This document shows, piece by piece, positions 8,373-16,113 of a DNA stretch of 64,000 bases; positions within the stretch are counted from its first letter, which is position 1, and every line of letters begins with the position of its first letter. The notes beneath the pieces are model-generated. The model saw only the letters and a list, made by a program, of their open reading frames with translations, did not search any database and was not told where the DNA came from. Origin of the DNA: Maribacter_C sp947494565 (GTDB taxonomy: Bacteria; Bacteroidota; Bacteroidia; Flavobacteriales; Flavobacteriaceae). The position numbers and the translations under genes are program-made. The DNA is taken from contig NZ_JBLFEP010000001.1 of assembly GCF_047345415.1 (NCBI RefSeq), positions 1 through 64,000 of the forward strand, written 5' to 3'.

Positions 8373-10127
8373 TTATCGATATCTCCAGCTCGTTACATCC
8401 GCCCCTTTAGGAGCGCTCTCCGCAATTCGTTTCATAATCTTGGGCACATACATACTATTGTATCGAAGTCGACTAATGGCATTGGGTTGATCTGGATCAC
8501 CGTTCCAACAGTGTTCCGCTCTATCACCATATACGACCTCCCCTTCATAATATGGATCGGAGGTGCTCTCTAAAAAGTCTTCCATTAAATAGACGGCGTT
8601 ATTGAGGTAGTAGTTATCCATATCTCCGCAATAGATATGGATCTTTCCTTTGAGCTGCTCGCCGAGTTTATCCCAATCTCGTTCAAGAATATGTTTCAGG
8701 TCATAATTCTCTTTCCAATATTCAGCTACCTGGTGGTCGATATCACCGGTCATTTTATCCCACAATCGTACAGGGTATCCATCTTCCCCCTGCGGAGAGT
8801 AGGTCGCTTCCCAGATATCCCACTGCTGGCCCGATCGACTTTTATCGCCCAAGACCAATTCCAAATGATTGCCTTGACGCAAGGTAGACTGTATTTGCCC
8901 TAAGTAATCGCGATGCGAAGGGACCTCCAGTTTTTTATGGTCACTATCGTAATAATAGGCATTCTTGTCTTCATAGATATTAGTCAGACAATAGGCCCTA
9001 AAATCGATCGGGTCGGGGCACGCTGCGAAACAACCATTGTACTCTTTCGGGTACTTCACTTGAACGGCCAAGGCCTCCCAGCCACCAGTGGAGCCCCCGT
9101 ACAAAAATCGGGACCATCCTTCACCGATACCCCGGAACTCCTTTTCGATATAGGGAATCAGTTCGTGTGTAATTGCATCGCCATAGGGGCCTTGACTTGC
9201 TGAATTCACGGCATATGAATCGTCATAATAGGGCGTAGGGTGTTGAATCTCGATAATCAACATTCGCGGGAAATCGGGTTCGTTCCAGCGTTTATAGAAA
9301 TCATAGGCTTCTTGCTGTTGAATGACATTATACCCTTCCAAATCAAAGCGCGCGGAATACTCGGGTTTTAGGTCGGGGGCTGGAGGAGTAGTTCGAAATC
9401 CACTGAAATCGGATGGGAAATGCCCATGAAACACCATTACCGGATATTTTGCTTCAGGGTGTTCTTTAAAGCCTTTTGGCAACAGCACATGTGCTCCGAG
9501 ATAGATATCCCGTCCCCAGAACTCGGACAGTTTTTCTGATTTGAGTTTGACATGCTTTATCCACTCAGTATCTTCCGGTTCTTCTATTTGCGGAATAACC
9601 TGATCGAGCACCACATGTATTTCTTGACTTCCATTGACGAGATTTTCAATCCCGTTTTCGGTGACTCTAATTTTAAACGGCTTGCTGTAAAGGTTCCCCG
9701 GCGACCGGTTCCATTGTTGTCCTTCGCCATTGTCCATGGGTAGTTTGACCGTATGTCCCGTAGCCAGGTCGAAGGTCTCATAAACATGCAATAATGCTTG
9801 TACTTGATATTCCCCTGGGGGTACTTCAGAAAGACTCGCGTAGGGGTAGCCGAAGATGGTACTATCGAAGGTTTTGACTTCATTGGCCTTCATGCCATCG
9901 ACATTCATTCCGTAAATCAATTGGCTCTTTAATCCATCATTGATTTGAAATCGAGGTTCAGCTGACTCGTTGTCGGACAGCATCAAGAGCAATCGTCCAT
10001 CTTTAGTCTCTGGACTTATCGCTTCGGTAAAAGAGACCTTAATTTGGATTGTACTTGCAGGTGTCGATTTTGATTGACAACCAAAGAGCAATAGCGCAGA
10101 TAAAAGGAACAGCAGTACATGTTTCAT
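8373..10127 (-). CDS. Large lipoprotein esterase-like hydrolase
   Basis: A 584-residue protein. The ATG at 10127 is chosen because it puts a clean lipoprotein signal at the N-terminus (hydrophobic run, then LFGC lipobox); a start at 10148 would add seven residues before it. An N-terminal beta-rich domain (about 25-185) precedes an alpha/beta hydrolase domain with LLPKGF, VMVFHGHFP and the nucleophile elbow GGSTGG (Ser346). A conserved-looking AEHCWNGD near the C-terminus could supply the catalytic His. Probably outer-membrane anchored. First gene of the five-gene minus-strand cluster; substrate unknown. Confidence 0.8.
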   Translation of the reverse strand: MKHVLLFLLSALLLFGCQSKSTPASTIQIKVSFTEAISPETKDGRLLLMLSDNESAEPRFQINDGLKSQLIYGMNVDGMKANEVKTFDSTIFGYPYASLSEVPPGEYQVQALLHVYETFDLATGHTVKLPMDNGEGQQWNRSPGNLYSKPFKIRVTENGIENLVNGSQEIHVVLDQVIPQIEEPEDTEWIKHVKLKSEKLSEFWGRDIYLGAHVLLPKGFKEHPEAKYPVMVFHGHFPSDFSGFRTTPPAPDLKPEYSARFDLEGYNVIQQQEAYDFYKRWNEPDFPRMLIIEIQHPTPYYDDSYAVNSASQGPYGDAITHELIPYIEKEFRGIGEGWSRFLYGGSTGGWEALAVQVKYPKEYNGCFAACPDPIDFRAYCLTNIYEDKNAYYYDSDHKKLEVPSHRDYLGQIQSTLRQGNHLELVLGDKSRSGQQWDIWEATYSPQGEDGYPVRLWDKMTGDIDHQVAEYWKENYDLKHILERDWDKLGEQLKGKIHIYCGDMDNYYLNNAVYLMEDFLESTSDPYYEGEVVYGDRAEHCWNGDPDQPNAISRLRYNSMYVPKIMKRIAESAPKGADVTSWRYR

Positions 10128-10234
10128 AGTGTTGGCGATTTCCCCCAAAAGATACTGCTTTTAAGTAAATCAAAAGACAAGAAAAGGCAGTTTTAAACGT
10201 TAAGAACATAAGTTAACCTACAAAAACCGGCTCT

Positions 10235-10381
10235 ATGAAAAAGCTACTTTTTATCGCCGTACTATTCACGGCTATTATCGGAATGAGCAGTTGCGATTAC
10301 GATGACAGTAACGATATTGATGTACTTAAGCCCAATGACACTACCGAAACAAGTAGTATAAGTCAACATAAAGAGTTATGA
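10235..10381 (+). CDS. Tiny lipoprotein (48 residues)
   Basis: A 49-codon open frame from ATG to TGA. It encodes a lysine-initiated hydrophobic signal ending in GMSSC (Cys20), followed by an acidic 28-residue tail rich in Asp, Ser and Thr. A lipoprotein signal in so short a frame is unlikely by chance. It is divergent from the esterase cluster and its stop is 2 nt from the folD stop on the other strand. The mature peptide would be a 29-residue lipopeptide; function unknown. Confidence 0.6.
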   Translation: MKKLLFIAVLFTAIIGMSSCDYDDSNDIDVLKPNDTTETSSISQHKEL

Positions 10382-10383
10382 AA

Positions 10384-11268
10384 TCAGGACCGGCTTCTAT
10401 GCCGTTCTCGTGCGAGCAATGTATTTTTCAGTAACATGGCGATAGTCATAGGACCTACCCCCCCAGGGACCGGCGTAATATAAGAGGCCTTTTTACTGAC
10501 ATTCTCAAAATCTACATCACCTGTAATATAATACCCGCGAGGTCGACTTTCATCGGGGACTCTAGTGATCCCCACATCAATGACCACTGCATCGTCTTTG
10601 ACCATTTCGGCCTTCAGGAAATTAGGGACACCAAGCGCTGATATGAGAATATCGGCCTGTGAAATGATCTGGGTAATATTCTTGGTATGACTATGGGTCA
10701 AGGTCACGGTAGAATTACCTGGCCATCCTTTTCTTCCCATCAAAATACTCATTGGTCGGCCCACAATATGACTGCGGCCGATAACTACGGTATGCTTTCC
10801 TTTGGTATCTACCTTGTACCGCTCTAACAACTCTAAAATTCCGAACGGCGTGGCCGGTATGAACGTACTCATATCGAGTGCCATCTTACCAAAATTCGTA
10901 GGATGAAAACCGTCCACATCTTTATCGGGGTGCACGGCCATTATCACCTTTTGGGTATCTATTTGATCAGGTAAGGGCAATTGCACGATAAAACCGTCAA
11001 TGTCACTATCTTGATTCAGCTCTTCGATTTTCTTCAACAATTCTTGCTCTGAAGTCGTACTGGGCATTTGCACCAAGGTAGACTCGAAACCAATACGCTC
11101 ACAAGATCGAACCTTACTGCCAACATAGGTCAAACTTGCTCCGTCATTTCCTACGATTACGGCGGCGAGGTGAGGAACTTTTTCTCCGCGCTCTTTCATT
11201 TTCACGACCTCCGCGGCGATTTCTTCCTTTATGTCATTCGACACTTTTTTCCCATCCAGTATTTGCAT
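10384..11268 (-). CDS. folD: Bifunctional methylenetetrahydrofolate dehydrogenase/cyclohydrolase
   Basis: A 294-residue cytoplasmic enzyme that interconverts 5,10-methylene-, methenyl- and 10-formyl-tetrahydrofolate with NADP. Visible signatures are YVGSKVRSC with the catalytic Lys, GFHPTNFGKM, the NADP-binding GRSHIVGRPMS and the terminal TPVPGGVGPMT. Length is typical. Its start codon is preceded by about 70 bp of heptanucleotide repeats (11278-11347). ffh lies upstream on the same strand; they are probably separate or weakly coupled units. Confidence 0.96.
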   Translation of the reverse strand: MQILDGKKVSNDIKEEIAAEVVKMKERGEKVPHLAAVIVGNDGASLTYVGSKVRSCERIGFESTLVQMPSTTSEQELLKKIEELNQDSDIDGFIVQLPLPDQIDTQKVIMAVHPDKDVDGFHPTNFGKMALDMSTFIPATPFGILELLERYKVDTKGKHTVVIGRSHIVGRPMSILMGRKGWPGNSTVTLTHSHTKNITQIISQADILISALGVPNFLKAEMVKDDAVVIDVGITRVPDESRPRGYYITGDVDFENVSKKASYITPVPGGVGPMTIAMLLKNTLLARERHRSRS

Positions 11269-11277
11269 CTTTTTTTT

Positions 11278-11347
11278 GGTTTATGGTTTATGGCTTTTGG
11301 TTTCAGATTTCAGGTTTCAGATTTCAGGTTTCAAGTTCATGGTCTCA
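11278..11347. repeat. Heptanucleotide repeat array upstream of folD
   Basis: Ten consecutive 7-bp units of the form (A/G)(G/A)(T/C)TTNN, including GGTTTAT twice in succession and alternating GGTTTCA / GATTTCA. They end 9 bp before the folD start codon. On the folD coding strand the units read as A-rich heptads such as TGAAACC. Confidence 0.85.
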
Positions 11348-11391
11348 ATTCACTTTTCATTGCTAAGAATCACGACTACCGTTAATTGTTC

Positions 11392-11419
11392 ACTGCTAAC
11401 TGCTAACTGCTAACTGCAT
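11392..11419. repeat. Second heptanucleotide array, ACTGCTA units
   Basis: Three perfect ACTGCTA units followed by ACTGCAT, ending 8 bp before the ffh stop codon. The unit length (7 bp) equals that of the neighbouring array at 11278-11347, although the unit sequence differs. Confidence 0.85.
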
Positions 11420-11427
11420 CTATTCTT

Positions 11428-12765
11428 TTACTTCATTCCTTTCATACCACCCATCATTTGCATCATCTTTTTACCCCTACTACCCTGCATCATTTTCATC
11501 ATCTTGCTCATCTGATCGAATTGTTTGAGCAATTGATTGACCTCTTTGACATCGCGTCCGCTGCCTTTTGCAATGCGCTTTTTTCTATTTGCATCAAGTT
11601 TGGCGGGGGTTGCCCGCTCGTCGGGCGTCATCGAATAAATAATCGCTTCAATATGTTTAAAGGCATCGTCGTCAATATCCATACCCTTTAAGGCCTTGCC
11701 TGCACCAGGTATCATACCCATCAAATCTTTGATGTTCCCCATCTTCTTGATCTGTTGTATCTGAGAAAGAAAATCATCAAAGCCAAACTTATTTTTGGCT
11801 ATCTTTTTTTGAATTTTGCGAGCTTCCTCTTCATCAAACTGGTCTTGCGCTCGTTCAACGAGTGAAATCACATCCCCCATTCCGAGAATCCGATCGGCCA
11901 TACGGGAAGGGTGAAAAACGTCGATAGCTTCCATTTTCTCACCTGTACCAATGAACTTGATCGGTTTATCAACTACTGATTTGATGGAAATTGCCGCACC
12001 ACCTCGTGTATCACCATCGAGTTTAGTCAGAATCACCCCATCAAAATTTAAGATGTCATTGAAGGCCTTAGCGGTGTTCACAGCATCTTGACCGGTCATG
12101 GAATCAACCACAAAAAGGGTTTCCTGAGGTTCTATGGCTTTGTGGATGTTCGAAATTTCATCCATCATTTTCTCATCAACAGCCAGACGTCCGGCAGTAT
12201 CGATAATAATCACATTACATCCCAGAGACTTTCCATGGGCGATACCTGCCTTGGCAATAGCAACGGGATCTGAATTTTCACGATCGGAATAAACCTCAAC
12301 CCCAATCTGCTCGCCTACCACATGCAATTGATCAATCGCTGCAGGGCGGTATACATCACAAGCCACCAATAATGGTTTCTTGCTCTTTTTGGTCAATAAA
12401 AATTTGGCCAGCTTTCCAGAAAAAGTGGTCTTACCCGAGCCTTGAAGTCCTGACATAAGAATAACGGAAGGGTTGCCCGAAAGGTTAATGCCTTCGGTCT
12501 CCCCGCCCATCAATTCCGTCAATTCGTCTTTAACGATTTTGACCATCAATTGACCGGGCTGCAAAGTCGTCAAAACGTTTTGACCCAATGCTTTCTCTTT
12601 GACCCTATTCGTAAACTCCTTGGCTATCTTAAAGTTTACATCGGCATCAAGAAGTGCACGACGTACTTCCTTAGTGGTCTCAGCAACATTTATCTCAGTG
12701 ATCTGTCCATGTCCTTTTAGAACATGTAGGGCTTTATCGAGCTTCTCGCTTAAATTATCGAACAT
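11428..12765 (-). CDS. ffh: Signal recognition particle GTPase Ffh
   Basis: A 445-residue SRP54 homologue that binds 4.5S RNA and signal sequences and delivers ribosome-nascent chains to FtsY and SecYEG. Domains are the N helical bundle (about 1-90), the G domain with GLQGSGKTT, DTAGRLAVD and TKLDGDTRGG, and the Met-rich M domain ending in repeated MM pairs (MSKMMKMMQG, KKMMQMMGG). A perfect -7 promoter box lies 26 bp upstream of the start codon. Length and motifs are standard. Confidence 0.97.
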   Translation of the reverse strand: MFDNLSEKLDKALHVLKGHGQITEINVAETTKEVRRALLDADVNFKIAKEFTNRVKEKALGQNVLTTLQPGQLMVKIVKDELTELMGGETEGINLSGNPSVILMSGLQGSGKTTFSGKLAKFLLTKKSKKPLLVACDVYRPAAIDQLHVVGEQIGVEVYSDRENSDPVAIAKAGIAHGKSLGCNVIIIDTAGRLAVDEKMMDEISNIHKAIEPQETLFVVDSMTGQDAVNTAKAFNDILNFDGVILTKLDGDTRGGAAISIKSVVDKPIKFIGTGEKMEAIDVFHPSRMADRILGMGDVISLVERAQDQFDEEEARKIQKKIAKNKFGFDDFLSQIQQIKKMGNIKDLMGMIPGAGKALKGMDIDDDAFKHIEAIIYSMTPDERATPAKLDANRKKRIAKGSGRDVKEVNQLLKQFDQMSKMMKMMQGSRGKKMMQMMGGMKGMK

Positions 12766-12790
12766 CTTTTTGCTAGATTTTGAAGAAAAG

Positions 12791-12798
12791 CAAATTTA
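12791..12798 (-). promoter_or_regulatory. Probable -7 promoter box of ffh
   Basis: On the minus strand the sequence reads TAAATTTG, an exact match to TAnnTTTG, 26 bp upstream of the ffh ATG. No TTG was found at the N19 position, so only half of the consensus is present. Confidence 0.4.
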
Positions 12799-12892
12799 AG
12801 AAATACCGTTGGAAAGACGCTTTTGTATTGAAGAAAATATGTGGCATTTCACTTTTAGCAAGCTTAGGGAATTTTACATGTGGCCAAAAACA

Positions 12893-12924
12893 AAAGAGCA
12901 CCTATATTACAATAGATGCTCTTT
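12893..12924 (-). terminator. Terminator downstream of the repeat lipoprotein gene
   Basis: Arms AAAGAGCA and TGCTCTTT, with inner pairing CTAT/ATAG, form a hairpin. Read on the minus strand it is followed by TTTTGTTTTTGG. It lies between the lipoprotein gene ending at 12983 and ffh, so it probably ends the lipoprotein transcript. Confidence 0.65.
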
Positions 12925-12982
12925 CAAAAAGTGTGGGGCAAAAAAGGTAGTACTTTCGAGTACTAAGTATTAGTTACCTAAA

Positions 12983-14362
12983 CTATTCACAGATTTTTTC
13001 GATCACTAGGTATTCATCTCCGCGCTTGATCTTGAATCGGTTCGGCGCACATTCTATAACCGTCCACTCACCAATATAATTGGCCAATGTCATGCTCAAA
13101 TCATTGAAAATCAATACCTCACCATCAATACTCCAATTTCCTTCATCTTCAACCTCACCATTCGCATTATACACATGGATGTTTCTATTTGAAAAATCGA
13201 TATTCAAATCTTCAAGAAAAGTTGCCTCACTACCCACACTGGCTATGGCCCATCTACATGTTGAAATGGTATCTTCGATGAAGGCAGCATCACAAACTTC
13301 AGGTTCTTCTCCGCAAGTGGTCTTCAATACTATTTTATCACCATCACCGGCATAGAGCTTGATACGGTCTCCATCAATTTCATAAACAAACCATTCCAAA
13401 CTGAATTCTACTAAGAACTCAAACTCCAATTTCAACAACACTCTATAGTCAGAAACTCTTGTGTTCCATTCTCCATTCAAGATATTACCTTCTCTATCCT
13501 TAACGACTACCGATCCATCTTCATTGAAAGTCATCAAGTAATTCTCATATTGGTCAGAAGTATATTGATTATCTCGTTTCACTTCTTTGACCAACCAAGG
13601 GCACTCGGCCAATAGATTATCCAATCGCTCTTTGGTAAAATCGTCATCATTATGGTCATCGTCATCGTCTTCATCGCAAGCTTCCTTAGCACGCTCGATG
13701 GTTTGCCTTAACTCCTCAATACTACCAACGGATACTTTCTCACCATTATAGAATTCAAAGGATACCGGAAACTGAAGACTGATGATATCTTCCTCATCCA
13801 AGCCGGCGAAAAACCGTCTCATTTCCTTGTCACTTTGAACTTCCACAGTACCTGTTTGTTGAAGTTCAAGGTCAAACGTAAAGAAGGTCACCGGGTAAAT
13901 GACATCGATACACTCGATATCGTCATCTGAACCGCCTTCGATACATTTCGAGGCATGCTCACGTAACTCAGCCAAATTCTCGACAGTGATTTCTGAATAA
14001 TCGGCCATCGTAATGGTTATCGGAAATATGATATCCAAAATATCATCATCCTCGTCAAGAGCGTCAAAAATCTCTTCGATCAAATGCAGATCTTCTTTAG
14101 AGTTGATGGTGATATCAAGTCCGTTTACCGAAACGGTATATGGAAAACGAATATCAAAGCAGCTGGCCCCGTCAACGATATTATCGTAGGAACCGTCATT
14201 TGACACCATATTTGTCATAAGATTGGCCGCTGCGGAATTTGCGGTCATTGTTTCTTCTTCGCTCGTTTCAATGATTGGGGGATCTTCCGTTTGACACGAG
14301 GTAAAACTTAGTGCAACCACAAGTAGGCTTGCGAACATTGCAGATTTAAAATACTTTTTCAT
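12983..14362 (-). CDS. Acidic repeat lipoprotein of the sigma/FecR locus (hypothetical)
   Basis: A 459-residue lipoprotein (signal to residue 22, TSC lipobox with Cys23). After a Ser/Thr/Glu linker there are four similar beta-type repeats at about 68-102, 108-140, 150-188 and 194-228. Each has the pattern DIxFPxTxx followed by VxSxEEL or similar. A run of Asp/Glu around 229-241 separates them from two lipocalin-like repeats at about 254-350 and 369-458, each starting C-x-W and ending in a Cys (TTC, KIC). It is divergent from the ECF sigma gene, which suggests it is a target or partner of that system. The family is unrecognised; a ligand-binding or surface role is inference. Confidence 0.75.
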   Translation of the reverse strand: MKKYFKSAMFASLLVVALSFTSCQTEDPPIIETSEEETMTANSAAANLMTNMVSNDGSYDNIVDGASCFDIRFPYTVSVNGLDITINSKEDLHLIEEIFDALDEDDDILDIIFPITITMADYSEITVENLAELREHASKCIEGGSDDDIECIDVIYPVTFFTFDLELQQTGTVEVQSDKEMRRFFAGLDEEDIISLQFPVSFEFYNGEKVSVGSIEELRQTIERAKEACDEDDDDDHNDDDFTKERLDNLLAECPWLVKEVKRDNQYTSDQYENYLMTFNEDGSVVVKDREGNILNGEWNTRVSDYRVLLKLEFEFLVEFSLEWFVYEIDGDRIKLYAGDGDKIVLKTTCGEEPEVCDAAFIEDTISTCRWAIASVGSEATFLEDLNIDFSNRNIHVYNANGEVEDEGNWSIDGEVLIFNDLSMTLANYIGEWTVIECAPNRFKIKRGDEYLVIEKICE

Positions 14363-14403
14363 AACGATTTGGATTTATTTGTTCGTTCGAGTCTAAAACA
14401 ATC

Positions 14404-14415
14404 GATTTTAAAATC
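14404..14415. promoter_or_regulatory. Perfect 12-bp palindrome in the divergent lipoprotein/sigma promoter region
   Basis: GATTTTAAAATC reads the same on both strands. It lies in the 206-bp region between the lipoprotein gene and the ECF sigma gene. Its position suits an operator, but no regulator can be named and an AT-rich palindrome this short may be chance. Confidence 0.3.
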
Positions 14416-14446
14416 ACCCTACTATCGATTTTTGTTTTTTTTAAAA

Positions 14447-14454
14447 TATCTTTG
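14447..14454 (+). promoter_or_regulatory. Probable -7 promoter box of the ECF sigma operon
   Basis: TATCTTTG matches TAnnTTTG exactly. At the N19 position the -33 triplet reads TCG rather than TTG. It would give an untranslated leader of about 108 nt before the TTG start of the sigma gene. Confidence 0.4.
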
Positions 14455-14568
14455 AGTTTCAAACGTTTTAATTTGGCCCGTAAGTGCTTATTTATCAACG
14501 CTTGGCAAACATTAAGCTGGAATATAATTTCTGGTTAAAAAAAATCCTAAACACCTAAAACCAACCTT

Positions 14569-15081
14569 TTGAATAGCGAAGCCCAAAACAATGTTTGTGA
14601 AGAATCGGTCTTTAGCACCATCTTCAAGACTACTTCAAGAACGGTTTTCAACTATATATATTATAAATTCGGTAATGAAGAAAAAGCCCATGATGCTGTA
14701 CAAGAGGCATTTGTGAAATTGTGGGAGAATTGTGCCAAGGTACCCCCGAAAAAGGCAAAGTCTTTTGTATATACCGTTGCCAACAATCTTTACCTTAACG
14801 TTATCAAGGCTGAAAAGGTGCGTTTGAAATACGCAGATAAAACACTCAAAAGCACAAACGAGACCCCTGAATTTTTGATGGAAGAAGATGAATTCAGAGG
14901 CAAATTGGAAAACGCCTTGAACGGTTTACCCGAAAATCAACGAACGACTTTCCTACTCAATAGAATAGATGGGAAAAAGTATAAGGAAATCGCCGAAATG
15001 GAAGGAGTCAGTGTGAAAGCTATCGAAAAACGTATGCATTTGGCGCTGAAAAGCTTACGGGAACAAATAGATGGAATCTGA
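14569..15081 (+). CDS. ECF-type RNA polymerase sigma factor (TTG start)
   Basis: A 170-residue sigma-70-family protein. Region 2 lies at about 17-85 (VFNYIYYKFGNEEKAHDAVQ, AFVKLWEN) and region 4 at about 110-165 (LPENQRTTFLLNRIDG, YKEIAEMEGVSVKAIEKRM). The frame opens at 14551 and offers no ATG before region 2, so TTG at 14569 is taken as start. FecR and TonB receptor genes follow on the same strand. This is the sigma/anti-sigma/receptor arrangement used for cell-surface signalling. Likely held inactive by the adjacent FecR until ligand is sensed. Confidence 0.9.
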   Translation: MNSEAQNNVCEESVFSTIFKTTSRTVFNYIYYKFGNEEKAHDAVQEAFVKLWENCAKVPPKKAKSFVYTVANNLYLNVIKAEKVRLKYADKTLKSTNETPEFLMEEDEFRGKLENALNGLPENQRTTFLLNRIDGKKYKEIAEMEGVSVKAIEKRMHLALKSLREQIDGI

Positions 15082-15201
15082 AATTTCAAGACCAAGGGAA
15101 GTCTTTCAGTGGACCTTACCTACTCTAGTGTTAAAATGTAAATTCCTAAAAGTAGGGTTTTTAGCCCTTAACGTGTTATATAAGTATAAAGTCTAGAAAT
15201 C

Positions 15202-16113
15202 ATGCAAGAAAATTACTTGGCAAAATGGTTGAACAATGAGCTCTCCGGAGCAGAATTGGAGGAATTCAAGCAATCTGAAGCATATGACTCCTACAGGAGA
15301 ATCCTCGAGGCTTCCAATAGGCTGGAAGCCCCTGAATTCAATGCTGATGATACCCTTGAAGCCATTAACAACAGACGTACTTTGCAGGAAAACAAGGTGG
15401 TGCAACTCCATCCGTTCAAGAAGTTCTTAAAAGTAGCTGCCGTAGCTGCCTTTTTGGTTGTTGGCGTTTCTTTTTATTTGAGCACCCTAGACGAAAGAGT
15501 GTCGACACAGTATGCTGAAAATAAAGAGGTCATGCTGCCGGATAATTCGAAGGTCATCTTAAATGCGGATTCCGAATTATCTTTCAGCGAAAAAGACTGG
15601 AACGAAAAGCGTAACGTCGAACTTCATGGTGAGGCCTTTTTCAAGGTGGCCAAAGGCAAACGTTTTACCGTCGCCACGGATGCTGGCACAGTGGCGGTCT
15701 TAGGCACAGAATTCAATGTGGAGCAACGTGAGGGCTTTTTTGAAGTGAGCTGTTTCGAAGGTCTAGTAAGTGTGACCTTTCAGGGCGCGGAAACCAAGTT
15801 ACCCGCCGGTAGTTCCTTTATGGTCATTGACGGGCAAGTTATCGCGTCGAAAGCGTCCGATGGAAATGAGCCATCTTGGATAAATGCTGAAAGTACTTTT
15901 AAGAGTATCCCCTTAAAGTACGTACTTCAAGAATTTGAAAGGCAACATAACCTTCAAGTCGAAACCGATCAAATAGACGTCAATCAATTATACACGGGTT
16001 CTTTTAGCAATACAGATTTAAATTTAGCGTTGAAGAGTATAAGCATGCCTTCGCAAATAAAGTTTAAATTAGAGGGCGATAAAGTGCTCTTCTATGCCAA
16101 AAAAGGGGAATAA
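15202..16113 (+). CDS. FecR-family anti-sigma factor
   Basis: A 303-residue single-pass inner-membrane protein. A cytoplasmic N-terminal region (about 1-73) would bind the sigma factor; one transmembrane helix lies near residues 75-93. The periplasmic FecR domain (about 98-195) contains ENKEVMLPDNSKVIL and GEAFFKVAK, followed by a DUF4974-type C-terminal domain (about 228-298). It transmits the receptor signal to the sigma factor. It overlaps the receptor gene by 20 bp, so translation is probably coupled. Confidence 0.92.
   Translation: MQENYLAKWLNNELSGAELEEFKQSEAYDSYRRILEASNRLEAPEFNADDTLEAINNRRTLQENKVVQLHPFKKFLKVAAVAAFLVVGVSFYLSTLDERVSTQYAENKEVMLPDNSKVILNADSELSFSEKDWNEKRNVELHGEAFFKVAKGKRFTVATDAGTVAVLGTEFNVEQREGFFEVSCFEGLVSVTFQGAETKLPAGSSFMVIDGQVIASKASDGNEPSWINAESTFKSIPLKYVLQEFERQHNLQVETDQIDVNQLYTGSFSNTDLNLALKSISMPSQIKFKLEGDKVLFYAKKGE

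Noticed and set aside
11068..11413. Plus-strand frames across the folD start and the heptad array
   Set aside because: They are shadows of folD continued into low-complexity repeats and read as repeated Phe/Gln/Val patterns.
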